48,182 bases of DNA, taken from NCBI GenBank assembly GCA_937934185.1, contig CALHAB010000115.1, forward strand, positions 1 through 48,182. The letters are read 5' to 3'. The position numbers and the translations under genes were made by a program. Origin of the DNA: an uncultured Ignavibacterium sp. (GTDB lineage: Bacteria; Bacteroidota; Ignavibacteria; Ignavibacteriales; Ignavibacteriaceae). The notes beneath the pieces are model-generated. The model was not told where the DNA came from, searched no databases, and saw only the letters and a program-made list of their open reading frames with translations. This document shows, in pieces, positions 1 to 8,900 of this stretch (positions are counted from its first letter, which is position 1; each line of letters starts with the position of its first letter).

Positions 1-1
1 A

Positions 2-1261
2 TTAGTGCCCCTTGATTCATTAAACGATACAATTTTTCTTGGTGAATTATCCTTGGATGGTTCATTACGACATATCAAAGGAGCACTACCTATTGCAGTT
101 GAAGCAAAGAGCAAATCAATTAAAAGAATTATTCTTCCAAATGATTCAGCAAACGAAGCAGCTATTGTAGAGGGTGTAAATGTTTTTGGTTTTGACAATT
201 TATCGGAAGTAATTGCCTTTCTTAATGGTGATTTGGAAAAAGAAATCACCGTGACTGATAAACAAAATCTTTTCTCATCAATCAATCAATATCATCTTGA
301 TTTTGCAGATGTTAAAGGACAGGAAAATGTAAAGCGTGCGCTTGAGGTTGCTGCAGCAGGTGCACACAACATCCTGATGATTGGACCACCGGGCTCAGGT
401 AAAACAATGTTGGCAAAGCGATTACCGACAATACTTCCGCCAATGACTTTTGATGAAGCACTTGAGACAACAAAGATACATTCAATCGCAGGAATTTTAC
501 CAAAGGAAAAAGCAATCATTACAGAGAGACCCTTTAGAAGTCCTCATCATACAGTATCAGATGCAGCTTTAGTCGGTGGGGGATCATTTCCAAAACCCGG
601 CGAAGTATCATTTGCACATCACGGAGTTCTGTTTCTTGATGAACTACCAGAATTTAAAAAGAATGTGCTTGAAGTACTTAGACAACCATTAGAGGATGCT
701 AAGGTAACAGTATCACGATCAAAATTATCTTTAGAGTTCCCGGCCAATTTTATGTTAGCTGCTGCTATGAATCCGTGTCCTTGTGGATATTATACCGATC
801 CGAATAAAGAATGTACCTGTTCACCTCCACAGATACAAAAGTATATGGCTAAGATTTCGGGACCTCTTTTGGATAGAATTGATATTCATATTGAAGTTCC
901 GGCTGTTAAGTATAAAGAACTTTCATCTAAAGCATCAGGTGAGAAATCAGAAATTATTCGAGAGCGTGTTATACGTGCCCGAGAAATTCAATTAAGAAGA
1001 TTTAAAGAATTTAAGCATATCTATTCGAATGGGGATATGGGTTCAAAGGAAATCAGACAATTTTGTAAGCTTGATGAAGCGGGAGAGGAATTATTAAAAA
1101 TGGCTATGACAAAGCTTGGACTTTCAGCCAGAGCTTATGACAGGATTCTGAAAGTAAGTAGAACAATAGCTGATTTGGAAAGTTCAGAAAATATTTTACC
1201 ACAGCATATTAGCGAAGCTATACAGTACAGAAGTCTTGACAGAGAACTTTGGAAACATTAA
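2..1261 (+). CDS. yifB: YifB/ComM-type Mg-chelatase-like AAA+ ATPase, 5' partial
   Basis: The reading frame is open to the left edge of the window. Family members are about 500 aa, so roughly the first 90 residues are missing; the GTG at position 5 is an internal Val codon. Counting from that codon, a Walker A motif GPPGSGKT lies at residues 127-134 and Walker B VLFLDE at 208-213. A Cys-rich stretch (NPCPCGYY, then ECTC) and the [12 protein letters not shown] sensor region follow, as in the magnesium chelatase-like family. The piece before Walker A matches the C-terminal part of the Lon-protease-like domain of YifB ([12 protein letters not shown]). In competent bacteria ComM is a hexameric helicase that helps branch migration of incoming DNA; in other bacteria the role is less clear. 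The family call is sure, the physiological role is not. Confidence 0.93.
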   Translation, partial: LVPLDSLNDTIFLGELSLDGSLRHIKGALPIAVEAKSKSIKRIILPNDSANEAAIVEGVNVFGFDNLSEVIAFLNGDLEKEITVTDKQNLFSSINQYHLDFADVKGQENVKRALEVAAAGAHNILMIGPPGSGKTMLAKRLPTILPPMTFDEALETTKIHSIAGILPKEKAIITERPFRSPHHTVSDAALVGGGSFPKPGEVSFAHHGVLFLDELPEFKKNVLEVLRQPLEDAKVTVSRSKLSLEFPANFMLAAAMNPCPCGYYTDPNKECTCSPPQIQKYMAKISGPLLDRIDIHIEVPAVKYKELSSKASGEKSEIIRERVIRAREIQLRRFKEFKHIYSNGDMGSKEIRQFCKLDEAGEELLKMAMTKLGLSARAYDRILKVSRTIADLESSENILPQHISEAIQYRSLDRELWKH

Positions 1262-1264
1262 AAA

Positions 1265-1290
1265 GCCGGCTTAAAACTGCCGGCTCTTTA
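1265..1290. terminator. Bidirectional hairpin terminator between yifB and the lipoprotein gene
   Basis: A perfect 7-bp stem, AGCCGGC (1265-1271) with GCCGGCT (1280-1286), encloses an 8-nt loop. It is flanked by A-rich sequence on the left and CTCTTT on the right. It lies 3 nt after the yifB stop and 23 nt beyond the end of the minus-strand gene, so it can serve both convergent transcripts. Confidence 0.75.
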
Positions 1291-1313
1291 TCGGGAATCG
1301 TTAAACTTTGCGA

Positions 1314-2000
1314 TTATTCAGAGACAAAATTTTTCTCGAGTGGAGATAAATAACCATAAAGTTTAAGATCAATCACCCCATATTTATTATACTCTGGAAT
1401 TATAAATTCTTCACCTTTGGGTTTTCCTAAGAAAACTAAGAATTTTCCCATTTTTGTATCAATTTCACCGTAAACCCATTTTACATAGTAAGGCAGAAAG
1501 TTGCTGTAAACATGAATATCTGCTTTCTCCTCTTTCCATCCTTTGATTGGTAAATTATTTAGAGCGAAACCATCTGAAAAAGGTAATACCTGTTCTCTGG
1601 ATAAATCAAATACGCTCGCACCATATACATTGATGTTTTGTATGTAATTCGGATTTACATCCTCGAGAACAAGTGTTTCCGATCCTTTATTTTCAAGATA
1701 AAACAATGAAGATGGAACATCTATTGCATAGTCAAAAGTTACATAAAAATGACTGAATTTTGATACATCCTCTTTGATGTAAATTTCAAGTGCACCCTGT
1801 GATTCAACTCTGGAATAAGTGACATCCTTAATTTTTTCAAACTGAAAAAGAAATGGATAAGGATAAATTTGACCCGGTGTACCTGAAATTGGTCTTTGTA
1901 AAGAAGGTTCAGTGATTAGTGATGATTCACTATTATAATCTGAACAAGCAAAGAAAGAAATAGAAACAAGAATTGCGAAAAAAAGAATTGTGTTCTTCAT
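1314..2000 (-). CDS. Lipoprotein of unknown function
   Basis: The 228-aa protein begins with a lipoprotein signal peptide: a basic start (MKN), a hydrophobic core, and a lipobox ending FFA-Cys19. It should be lipidated and sit in the inner or outer membrane facing the periplasm. The mature part has many aromatic and beta-forming residues and no motif or repeat that I recognise. An SD-like AAGGGGA precedes the ATG. The gene stands alone, convergent with yifB, and the upstream side is a 291-bp spacer leading to the tRNA cluster. No known domain can be named, so the function is left open. The reading frame itself looks genuine because of its length, signal peptide and ribosome binding site. Confidence 0.8.
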   Translation of the reverse strand: MKNTILFFAILVSISFFACSDYNSESSLITEPSLQRPISGTPGQIYPYPFLFQFEKIKDVTYSRVESQGALEIYIKEDVSKFSHFYVTFDYAIDVPSSLFYLENKGSETLVLEDVNPNYIQNINVYGASVFDLSREQVLPFSDGFALNNLPIKGWKEEKADIHVYSNFLPYYVKWVYGEIDTKMGKFLVFLGKPKGEEFIIPEYNKYGVIDLKLYGYLSPLEKNFVSE

Positions 2001-2233
2001 GGCTTTTCCCCTTTTGTTATTTATTATTGAATTTATTTAAGAACAATTTTAACGCTTGATATTGGAATGACAATCATTGTACCAAAATTGTCGCCATTTT
2101 TAATCTAATTTTCCTTGAAATAAAACATTTTTTTCGGTTTTCAAAAAAATTATGAAAGATAAAAGTTACTTGTCGGTAAATTTTACCTATAAATTTCACA
2201 GAAAGATAAAGAAAAAACATCTTCATATTAATA
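2001..2233. other. AT-rich spacer with no gene
   Basis: This spacer separates the divergent lipoprotein gene from the tRNA promoter. I find no supported ORF, RNA gene or strong hairpin. The minus-strand ORF that reaches in from the tRNA genes is an artefact. It probably holds the promoter of the lipoprotein gene, but no clear CAAAnnTA (minus-strand -7 box) stands out. Confidence 0.5.
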
Positions 2234-2265
2234 TTTGCATTTTTAACATATAGAAAATATATTTG
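2234..2265 (+). promoter_or_regulatory. Bacteroidota-type promoter of the tRNA-rpmG-secE-nusG transcript
   Basis: TTTG at 2234-2237 (-33 box) is followed after exactly 20 nt by TATATTTG at 2258-2265, which fits the -7 consensus TAnnTTTG. Transcription would start near 2272, about 20 nt before tRNA-Tyr. The same -7 box and the same spacer length occur before rpsL at 14020-14051. Confidence 0.7.
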
Positions 2266-2291
2266 TGGCTCTCTTTTAATGAGAAAAGTGC

Positions 2292-2375
2292 GGGCGGACG
2301 CCGGAGTTGGAGAGCCGGGGCGGACTGTAAATCCGTTGGCGTGAGCCTTTGGGGGTTCGAATCCCTCGCCGCCCA
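2292..2375 (+). tRNA. tRNA-Tyr (GTA)
   Basis: This is an 84-nt class II tRNA with a long variable arm. The acceptor GGGCGG pairs with CCGCCC. The anticodon loop CTGTAAA places GTA at 2327-2329, and the T arm is GGGGG-TTCGAAT-CCCTC. No CCA is encoded. It is the first gene of the tRNA cluster and lies just after the 2234-2265 promoter. Confidence 0.96.
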
Positions 2376-2385
2376 CTAAAAAATT

Positions 2386-2459
2386 GCGGGAGTAACTCAG
2401 TTGGCTAGAGTCACAGCCTTCCAAGCTGTTGGTCGCGGGTTCGAGTCCCGTCTCCCGCT
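2386..2459 (+). tRNA. tRNA-Gly (TCC)
   Basis: This 74-nt tRNA has a perfect 7-bp acceptor, GCGGGAG with CTCCCGC, and an anticodon stem ACAGC/GCTGT with TCC at 2420-2422. The T loop is TTCGAGT. No CCA is encoded. It lies 10 nt after tRNA-Tyr. Confidence 0.96.
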
Positions 2460-2464
2460 CAATC

Positions 2465-2488
2465 AATATCCCTGTTGAGGGATATTTT
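2465..2488 (+). terminator. Hairpin between tRNA-Gly and tRNA-Thr
   Basis: A perfect 9-bp stem, AATATCCCT (2465-2473) with AGGGATATT (2478-2486), has a GTTG tetraloop and runs into a T-rich tail. It looks like a weak intrinsic terminator, or a processing signal that separates the two stable RNAs. Some read-through must occur if rpmG and secE depend on the upstream promoter. Confidence 0.5.
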
Positions 2489-2501
2489 AATGTTTTAAAT
2501 C

Positions 2502-2574
2502 GCTGACGTAGCTCAGTTGGTAGAGCACATCCTTGGTAAGGATGAGGTCACCGGTTCAATCCCGGTCGTCAGCT
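2502..2574 (+). tRNA. tRNA-Thr (GGT)
   Basis: This 73-nt tRNA has acceptor GCTGACG with CGTCAGC, anticodon stem CATCC/GGATG, anticodon GGT at 2535-2537, and a T arm CCGG-TTCAATC-CCGG. No CCA is encoded. It ends only 23 nt before the rpmG start codon. Confidence 0.96.
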
Positions 2575-2597
2575 CAACAAGATTGGAGATATTTACA

Positions 2598-2762
2598 ATG
2601 GCTAAAGGTAACACCCGTCAGATTATTGTTTTAGAAAGTACAGCCGGTACCGGATACAGATATACTACTACTAAAAATAAAAGAACTCATCCTTCAAGAG
2701 TTGAGTACAAAAAGTATGATCCGGTAGCTAAGAAACATGTTATCTTCAAAGAAACTAAATAA
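2598..2762 (+). CDS. rpmG: 50S ribosomal protein L33 (zinc-free form)
   Basis: L33 is a small protein of the large subunit near the E site. The 54-aa product has the usual family length and the conserved YTTTKNKR and VEYKKYDP segments. The two CxxC pairs of the zinc-binding form are absent, so this is the C-minus type. The ATG at 2598 is chosen because it follows GGAG (2585-2588) and gives the canonical MAKGNTRQ start; a longer open frame that begins inside tRNA-Thr is spurious. The gene sits between tRNA-Thr and tRNA-Trp, where many bacteria carry a tuf gene, alone or together with rpmG. Confidence 0.96.
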   Translation: MAKGNTRQIIVLESTAGTGYRYTTTKNKRTHPSRVEYKKYDPVAKKHVIFKETK

Positions 2763-2772
2763 AAATTTTGAT

Positions 2773-2846
2773 ACGTCAGTAGCTCAATTGGCTAGAGCAG
2801 CGGTCTCCAAAACCGCAGGTTGGGGGTTCGAGTCCCTCCTGACGTG
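2773..2846 (+). tRNA. tRNA-Trp (CCA)
   Basis: This 74-nt tRNA has acceptor ACGTCAG with CTGACGT and discriminator G, as expected for Trp. The anticodon stem is GCGGT/ACCGC with CCA at 2807-2809, and the T loop is TTCGAGT. It lies directly before secE, an order seen in many bacteria. Confidence 0.96.
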
Positions 2847-2875
2847 CGAACAAAGTCTAAACTTTTGAGTTAGTT

Positions 2876-3058
2876 ATGAAAGAAAAAATTATTACTTTCT
2901 TCCAGGATGTTGTCAAAGAGATGAAAAAAGTTACCTGGCCTACCAAGGATGAACTTTTTGAATCTACAAAAATCGTGATAGTGGTTTGTCTTGTGCTAGC
3001 AGTTTTTACTTATGTAATTGATATGTTAATAAATCAAGTATTAAAAGGATTGTTTTAG
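2876..3058 (+). CDS. secE: Preprotein translocase subunit SecE
   Basis: SecE clamps the SecY channel in the inner membrane. The 60-aa product is the short, single-span form. It has an amphipathic N-terminal helix with the conserved VKEMKKVTWPTKDEL segment (about residues 13-27), followed by one membrane helix (about residues 32-53). It sits 29 nt after tRNA-Trp and 3 nt before nusG, the near-universal secE-nusG pair. The ribosome binding site is weak (GAG about 7 nt upstream). Its partner secY is in the spc operon at 27748. Confidence 0.97.
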   Translation: MKEKIITFFQDVVKEMKKVTWPTKDELFESTKIVIVVCLVLAVFTYVIDMLINQVLKGLF

Positions 3059-3061
3059 TAA

Positions 3062-3598
3062 ATGGAACCAAAGTGGTATGTTTTAAGGGTTTTTTCAGGA
3101 CACGAAAATAAAGTTAAAGCTTTATTGGAAGCAGGACTTCGTGATAACGAAGAATTTAAAGCTAAGATTCACGATATTTTAGTTCCTACTGAAAAAGTAA
3201 TTGAAGTAAAAGATGGTAAAAAGAAAAGTAAAACTAAAAACTTTTTCCCGGGATATTTGTTGATCAATGCTGATCTGGACGACCGAGTTAAAGAATTCAT
3301 TCTTAATACTCCTTCTGTTATGGGGTTTCTTGGCTCTGGGAAAAAACCGAATCCTCTTCAACCCGATGAAGTAAAAAGAATTGTTGGAAGAATTACTCAG
3401 GACGGAAACACTGAAAGAATCGAAACTATTTTCAGAAGCGGTGACATAGTAAAAATAATTGATGGCCCGTTTAATAATTTTACCGGAACTGTGGAAGAAG
3501 TAAATGAAGAGAAAATGAAAATTAAAGTTATGGTTTCCATCTTTGGAAGAAAGACTCCGGTAGAAATTGATTTTGTTCAGGCAGAATTAGAAAAATAA
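3062..3598 (+). CDS. nusG: Transcription termination/antitermination factor NusG
   Basis: NusG binds RNA polymerase at the clamp and links it to Rho or to ribosomal protein S10. The 178-aa product starts with the NGN domain (WYVLRVFSGHENKV, residues 5-18, and the FPGYLLI segment). It ends with a KOW domain (FRSGDIVKIIDGPFNNFTG). Its length is typical and there is no large insertion of the kind found in some thermophiles. It is 3 nt from secE and 24 nt before rplK, so it is probably co-transcribed with both. Confidence 0.98.
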   Translation: MEPKWYVLRVFSGHENKVKALLEAGLRDNEEFKAKIHDILVPTEKVIEVKDGKKKSKTKNFFPGYLLINADLDDRVKEFILNTPSVMGFLGSGKKPNPLQPDEVKRIVGRITQDGNTERIETIFRSGDIVKIIDGPFNNFTGTVEEVNEEKMKIKVMVSIFGRKTPVEIDFVQAELEK

Positions 3599-3622
3599 CT
3601 TAACTTATTTTAGGATATAATT

Positions 3623-4048
3623 ATGGCTAAAAAGATTGATGGTTATATAAAACTTCAGATACCAGCTGGCAAAGCAAATCCTTCACCACCTGTCGGACCT
3701 GCGCTTGGTCAGAAAGGTGTTAATATCATGGAGTTTTGCAAACAATTTAATGCAAGAACTCAGGACAAAGAAGGACTAATTATTCCCGTTGTTATTACTG
3801 TTTATAGTGATAAATCCTTTACATTCATTACTAAAACTCCTCCCGCAGCTGTTCTATTGAAAAAAGCTGCAAAAATCGAAAAAGGTTCTGCGGAACCCAA
3901 TAAAACCAAAGTAGGTAAAGTTTCTAAGAACCAAATTAAAGAAATTGCTCAGCTTAAAATGCCTGATTTAAATGCTAACGATATTGAACACGCAATGAGT
4001 ATGGTTGCGGGAACCGCCCGCAGTATGGGTCTAACAGTTGAAGACTAA
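3623..4048 (+). CDS. rplK: 50S ribosomal protein L11
   Basis: L11 forms the GTPase-associated stalk base with 23S rRNA and takes part in the stringent response. The 141-aa product is of standard length. Its N-terminal domain holds the proline-rich hinge [18 protein letters not shown] (about residues 22-39). The C-terminal rRNA-binding domain includes [12 protein letters not shown] and the final [17 protein letters not shown] precedes the ATG. It heads the rplKAJL-rpoBC segment. Confidence 0.98.
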   Translation: MAKKIDGYIKLQIPAGKANPSPPVGPALGQKGVNIMEFCKQFNARTQDKEGLIIPVVITVYSDKSFTFITKTPPAAVLLKKAAKIEKGSAEPNKTKVGKVSKNQIKEIAQLKMPDLNANDIEHAMSMVAGTARSMGLTVED

Positions 4049-4078
4049 ACATAATAATGAAAAGAAGGTGAGATAGAA

Positions 4079-4771
4079 ATGCAGCTAACAAAACGAAATA
4101 AAAAAATCTTAGAAAAAGTTGATACAAAAAAAGAGTACTCTATAGAAGACGCTATTAAAACTCTTAAAGAACTTTCCTCTGTGAAGTTTACCGAATCATT
4201 AGATGTTGCTGTAAGACTTGGTGTTGATCCAAGGCATGCTGACCAAATGGTAAGAGGAACAGTTTCTTTACCACACGGTACAGGAAAGGAAGTTAAAGTA
4301 TTAGTTATTGCCAAAGGTCCTAAAATTCAGGAAGCTCTTGATGCCGGTGCTGACTTTGCTGGTTTTGAAGAATATCTCGAAAAAATTAAAAGTGGCTGGG
4401 CTGATGTTGATGTAATTATCGCTACACCAGATACTATGGCTGAGCTTGGTAAATTAGGAAAGGTACTGGGTCCGAAAGGGTTGATGCCAAATCCGAAAAG
4501 TGGAACTGTTACAATGGATGTTGCTAAAGCTGTTAAAGAAGTTAAAGCTGGTAAAATTGAATTTCGTGTTGAGAAAACCGGTATTGTTCACACATCTGTT
4601 GGAAAATTAAATTTTGAAGTTGATAAGTTAGTTGAGAATACAAAGGCGTTTCTCAACACAATAATTAAGCTTAAGCCGCCTACAGCCAAAGGTCAGTATG
4701 TAAAGAGTTTATATCTCTCAAGTACTATGGGTCCTGGGCTTAAGATTTCTAAAGAAGAAATTACAATTTAA
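4079..4771 (+). CDS. rplA: 50S ribosomal protein L1
   Basis: L1 forms the mobile L1 stalk that helps release E-site tRNA, and in many bacteria it represses its own operon. The 230-aa product is of normal length and has the signature [19 protein letters not shown] near residues 124-142. A strong SD (AGGTGAG) lies 7 nt before the ATG. It follows rplK by 30 nt. A hairpin-forming leader separates it from rplJ. Confidence 0.98.
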   Translation: MQLTKRNKKILEKVDTKKEYSIEDAIKTLKELSSVKFTESLDVAVRLGVDPRHADQMVRGTVSLPHGTGKEVKVLVIAKGPKIQEALDAGADFAGFEEYLEKIKSGWADVDVIIATPDTMAELGKLGKVLGPKGLMPNPKSGTVTMDVAKAVKEVKAGKIEFRVEKTGIVHTSVGKLNFEVDKLVENTKAFLNTIIKLKPPTAKGQYVKSLYLSSTMGPGLKISKEEITI

Positions 4772-4844
4772 TTTATTAAGAGTTTACGCACTCAAAAAAT
4801 GCTTCTAACCGACTCGATTTATTAAACTCTGAAACAGGAGAAAT
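4772..4844 (+). promoter_or_regulatory. Possible rplJ leader RNA structure
   Basis: In the rplA-rplJ gap, AGAGTTTA (4779-4786) pairs perfectly with TAAACTCT (4823-4830) and encloses about 36 nt. A shorter competing stem, GAGT (4780-4783) with ACTC (4790-4793), is followed by six A residues. The rplJ SD lies just outside the long stem. The position matches the known L10(L12)4-binding autoregulatory leader of many bacteria. I cannot align it to that family by eye, so the regulatory role is an inference. Confidence 0.4.
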
Positions 4845-5363
4845 ATGAATAAGAACGAAAAAACTGAGATCATTGCCGAGGCGAAGGAACTAATTGAAAA
4901 ATCTACTGCAGTTTATGTGGCAGATTATTCAGGAGTTAATGTTGCAGACATTAGCGAACTGAGAAACCAATTCAGGAAAGAGGGTGTTACTTATAAAGTT
5001 TTCAAAAACACTTTATTTAAACGCGCTCTTGCCGAAACTGGTAAGTACTCAAAATTAACGGATAATCTTGAAGGTATGTCAGGATTTGCTTTTGCTTTTG
5101 ACAATCCTGTCGCACCAGCTAAGATTATCAAAAAATATTTTGATGCTAATAAAAAATTTTCGCTTAAAGCCTGCTACATTGAGACTGAATTTTATTCCGG
5201 AAATCAGCTTGATCAATTGGCAACATTGCCAACAAAAGCAGATTTAATTGCCGGAATACTTTCAAGCATAAATGCGCCTGCCTCAGGCATCGTTGGTTCA
5301 ATTAACGCTGTGTTCAGAGATCTGGTAAGTGTAATAGATCAGATTTCTAAGAAAGCAGCATAA
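4845..5363 (+). CDS. rplJ: 50S ribosomal protein L10
   Basis: L10 anchors the L7/L12 dimers of the ribosomal stalk. The 172-aa product shows the N-terminal rRNA-binding domain with YVADYSGVNVADISELR and the KVFKNTLFKRAL segment. A C-terminal helix that would carry the L12 dimers follows. A clear AGGAG lies 5 nt before the ATG. It is followed by rplL after 37 nt. The upstream leader can fold, so autoregulation is likely. Confidence 0.97.
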   Translation: MNKNEKTEIIAEAKELIEKSTAVYVADYSGVNVADISELRNQFRKEGVTYKVFKNTLFKRALAETGKYSKLTDNLEGMSGFAFAFDNPVAPAKIIKKYFDANKKFSLKACYIETEFYSGNQLDQLATLPTKADLIAGILSSINAPASGIVGSINAVFRDLVSVIDQISKKAA

Positions 5364-5400
5364 TTTTTAATTAAGAATATTAATAATCAGGAGAAGTAAA

Positions 5401-5781
5401 ATGTCAGAAAAAATTGCTGAAATAGTTGAAAAAATTAAAGCCCTATCTTTAGTTGAAGCAGCTGAATTAAAAAAAGCACTTGAAGATGAATTTGGTGTTA
5501 CTGCAGCAGCTCCGGTTGTAATGGCTGGCGGTCCGGTAGCCGGTGGTGATGCTGCACCTGCAGAAGAAAAAACAGAATTTGATGTTATTCTTCAATCTGC
5601 TGGTGAAAAGAAAATCAATGTAATCAAAGTTGTAAGACAGCATACTGGTTTAGGTTTGAAAGAAGCTAAAGACCTTGTTGATGGTGCACCAAAAACAGTC
5701 AAAGAAGGTGTATCAAAGGATGAAGCTGAAAAAATCAAAAAAGAATTAGAAGAAGCTGGCGCTACTGTAACTGTTAAATAA
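5401..5781 (+). CDS. rplL: 50S ribosomal protein L7/L12
   Basis: This is the multicopy stalk protein that recruits translation factors. The 126-aa product has an N-terminal dimerisation part (residues 1-32), a flexible Ala/Gly/Pro-rich hinge (about 35-55), and a C-terminal factor-binding domain with [21 protein letters not shown] strong AGGAGA precedes the ATG. The downstream gap to rpoB holds a 15-bp hairpin, so L12 mRNA may be made in excess of rpoB mRNA. Confidence 0.98.
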   Translation: MSEKIAEIVEKIKALSLVEAAELKKALEDEFGVTAAAPVVMAGGPVAGGDAAPAEEKTEFDVILQSAGEKKINVIKVVRQHTGLGLKEAKDLVDGAPKTVKEGVSKDEAEKIKKELEEAGATVTVK

Positions 5782-5808
5782 TTTATTTTTCGATTTTTTG
5801 CATTAAAT

Positions 5809-5845
5809 AAAGTGATAAGGCGGAAAATTACCGTCTTATCGCTTT
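5809..5845 (+). terminator. Attenuator-like hairpin in the rplL-rpoB gap
   Basis: A 15-bp stem with two G-U pairs joins 5809-5823 to 5831-5845, with a 7-nt loop AAAATTA. The 3' side runs into a mixed GTTGTATTT rather than a pure T run. It may be a partial terminator or an RNase III-type processing site, like the leaky terminator known between rplL and rpoB in enterobacteria. A weak TGAATTTG box at 5885-5892 could add transcription of rpoB. Confidence 0.55.
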
Positions 5846-5914
5846 GTTGTATTTATGAATTGTGTTTTTAGTTATAAGTTTTAATGAATTTGAAATCTTT
5901 TAGGAGGATTCCAA

Positions 5915-8900
5915 TTGGATAACAACCGTATTTCTTTTAGCCGAATTAAATCTGTTCTTGATGTGCCTGATCTATTAGGTATTCAAACAGAAACATTTGA
6001 AGACTTTCTTCAACACAATGTTCCTCCATCTAAAAGGGAGAACAAAGGTTTGCAGCAGGTATTTCTTACAAATTTCCCTGTGCTTGATAACAAAGAAAAC
6101 TATCGTCTCGATTTTTTAGAGTATTATGTCGAAAAACCCAGATTCACTGTTCAGGAATGTCTTGAAAGAGGTTTAACTTATTCTGCGCCATTGAAAGCAA
6201 AACTTAGACTTTCAACAAAGGATCAGGATACTCAGGAATTTATAAACACAGTTGAACAGGAAGTTTATCTCGGCAATCTTCCCTTTATGACAGAAAAGGG
6301 AACTTTTATCATCAATGGTGCTGAAAGAGTAATTGTTTCTCAGCTGCATCGCTCTCCCGGAGTTGCATTCTCTCAAACTCTTCATCCAAATGGTACTCCT
6401 ATTTATACTGCCAGAATTATACCTCTGAGAGGATCGTGGGTTGAATTTGCTACAGACATTAATTATGTGATGTATGTTTATATCGATAGAAGAAAAAAAT
6501 TCCCTGCGACTACTCTACTCAGAGCAATTGGTTATGAATCAGACGAACAGATCTTAAAACTATTCGATCTGGTTGAAGAAGTTCCTGTTAAGAAATCGAA
6601 GCTTGAAAATTTCATTGGAAGAATGGTTGCAAGCGATTTATTCGATATGTCAACAGGAGAAATTTTCCTTACCAGAGGAGCTATCTTCAGCGAAGAAGAT
6701 GTCGAAAGAGTTAAAGAAGCAGAAATTGATGCTCTGAAATTCATTAAATCTGACCGCTCACCCGATCAGGATTTGATTGTTAACACTCTTCAGAAAGATA
6801 CCTCAACATCAAGAGAAGAAGCTCTTTATTCAATCTACAGACAATTGAGAACAGGTGAAGCCCCTGATCTGGAGTCAGCTGAGCAGCTAATTGAAAAATT
6901 ATTCTTTAACGACAAGAGATACGATTTAGGTGAAGTTGGTCGTCATAGAATGAACGATAAATTGAAATTGAATATCCCTGAAACTACAACTGTTCTGACC
7001 AACGAAGATATTGTTGCAATTATGCGATATATCATCGACCTTAAGAATGGAATTGCCCCAATCGATGATATTGATCACCTTGGTAATAGAAGAATAAGAA
7101 CAGTTGGTGAACAACTTACTCAACAGTTTAATGTTGGTATGGCGCGTATGGCAAGAACTATTAAAGAAAGAATGAATATGCGCGATACCGAAAACTTTAC
7201 TCCACAGGATTTGGTAAATGCACGAACCATCACAAGCGTTATAAATGCCTTCTTCGGTACAAATCAGCTATCACAATTTATGGATCAGACCAATCCATTG
7301 GCTGAAATGACGCATAAAAGAAGAATGTCTGCATTAGGCCCTGGTGGTCTTACTCGTGAAAGAGCAGGATTTGAAGTAAGAGATGTTCATTACACACATT
7401 ATGGAAGACTTTGTCCTATTGAAACTCCTGAAGGGCCAAACATCGGTCTTATTTCTTCGCTTACAATTTATGCCCGTGTTAACAGATATGGATTCTTAGA
7501 AACTCCATACAGAAAAGTCGTAAAAGGTAGAGTTACAAATGAAGTCGAATATCTTTCTGCAGAACAGGAAGATAAATTTATAATTGCACAGGCAAATGCC
7601 CCTATTAACGAGCAAGGAAAGTTCCTTAATGAAAGAGTAAAAGCAAGATATAAAGGTGAATTCCCGATTGTTCATCCTGAGGAAGTTCACTATATGGATG
7701 TTGCCCCTGCACAAATTGTAAGTGCGGCAGCAGCACTAATTCCATTCCTTGAACACGATGATGCTAACAGAGCGTTGATGGGTTCAAATATGCAGCGCCA
7801 AGCTGTTCCATTACTAAAACCAGAAGCTCCAATTGTTGGAACAGGGATGGAGAGAAAAGTTGCTTATGATTCAAGAGCATTGCTGATTGCTGAAGATGAT
7901 GGTATTGTTGCAAGTGTTGATGCAAACAGAATTATTGTAAAGTATGACATTAATCCAAATAGTTTTGAAGCACTTACCAGCTTTAACGAAACAAGAGAAG
8001 TAGTTTATGAGCTAACAAAGTTCCAGGGTACTAATCAGGAAACTTGTGTTAATCAGAAACCTATCGTTAAAGAAGGTCAGCGAATCAAAAAAGGTGATGT
8101 TTTGGCTGATGGTGCAGCAACCGATCAGGGTGAACTCGCACTCGGCAGAAATGTTCTTGTAGCATTTATGCCCTGGAGAGGTTATAACTTTGAAGATGCT
8201 ATAATTATCAGCGAAAGAGTTGTCAGAGAAGATGTTTACACTTCAATTCATATTGAAGAATTTGAATTGCAGGTTAGAGAAACCAAACGTGGTGAAGAAG
8301 AATTAACAAGAGAAATTCCAAATGTAAGCGAAGAAGCCGTAAAGAATCTTGATGAAAATGGTATCATTAGAGAAGGTGCTGAAGTTAAAGAAGGTGATAT
8401 ACTCATTGGAAAAATAACACCGAAAGGTGAAACAGATCCTACACCTGAAGAAAAACTTCTTCGTGCAATATTCGGAGATAAGGCAGGTGATGTGAAAGAT
8501 GCATCATTGCGTGCTTCGCCAGGTTTGAGAGGTACTGTAATCAAAACAAGATTGTTCAGCCGCAAGAAAAGAGATAATGAGTCTAAAAAGCAGGAGAAAG
8601 TTGCACTTGAACAACTTGACCATGACTTCAGAAAAAAACTTCAGCAGCATTATAACAAGCTTGTTGAAAAATTAACAAAGATCACCGAAGGCGAGACCAC
8701 AACTGGTATCAGAGATCTTGATGGAAGTGTTGTTTTAAGAAATGGTACAACCATTAAAGAAAAAACTTTTTCTGAAATGGAAGATGTAACCAAGCTTGAT
8801 TACACTGCTGACTGGTTTGAATCTAAAAAAGTAAATAATATGGTTAAAACTCTCTTCAAAAATTATTTTGATATTAAAGTTGACATTGAAGAAGAGTACA

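Noticed and set aside
2074-2466. 130-codon ORF on the minus strand
   Set aside because: It reads through tRNA-Tyr and tRNA-Gly in antisense; its sequence (GLEPATNSLEG and GGEGFEPPKAHANG) is the well-known spurious translation of tRNA genes.
2517-2597. N-terminal extension of rpmG beginning inside tRNA-Thr
   Set aside because: The extra residues are a translation of the tRNA; L33 starts at the SD-supported ATG 2598.
8248-8565. 105-codon minus-strand ORF inside rpoB
   Set aside because: It is a shadow of the rpoB frame with no ribosome binding site and no recognisable protein pattern. The same applies to other antisense ORFs within rpoB, rpoC, fusA and nrdJ.
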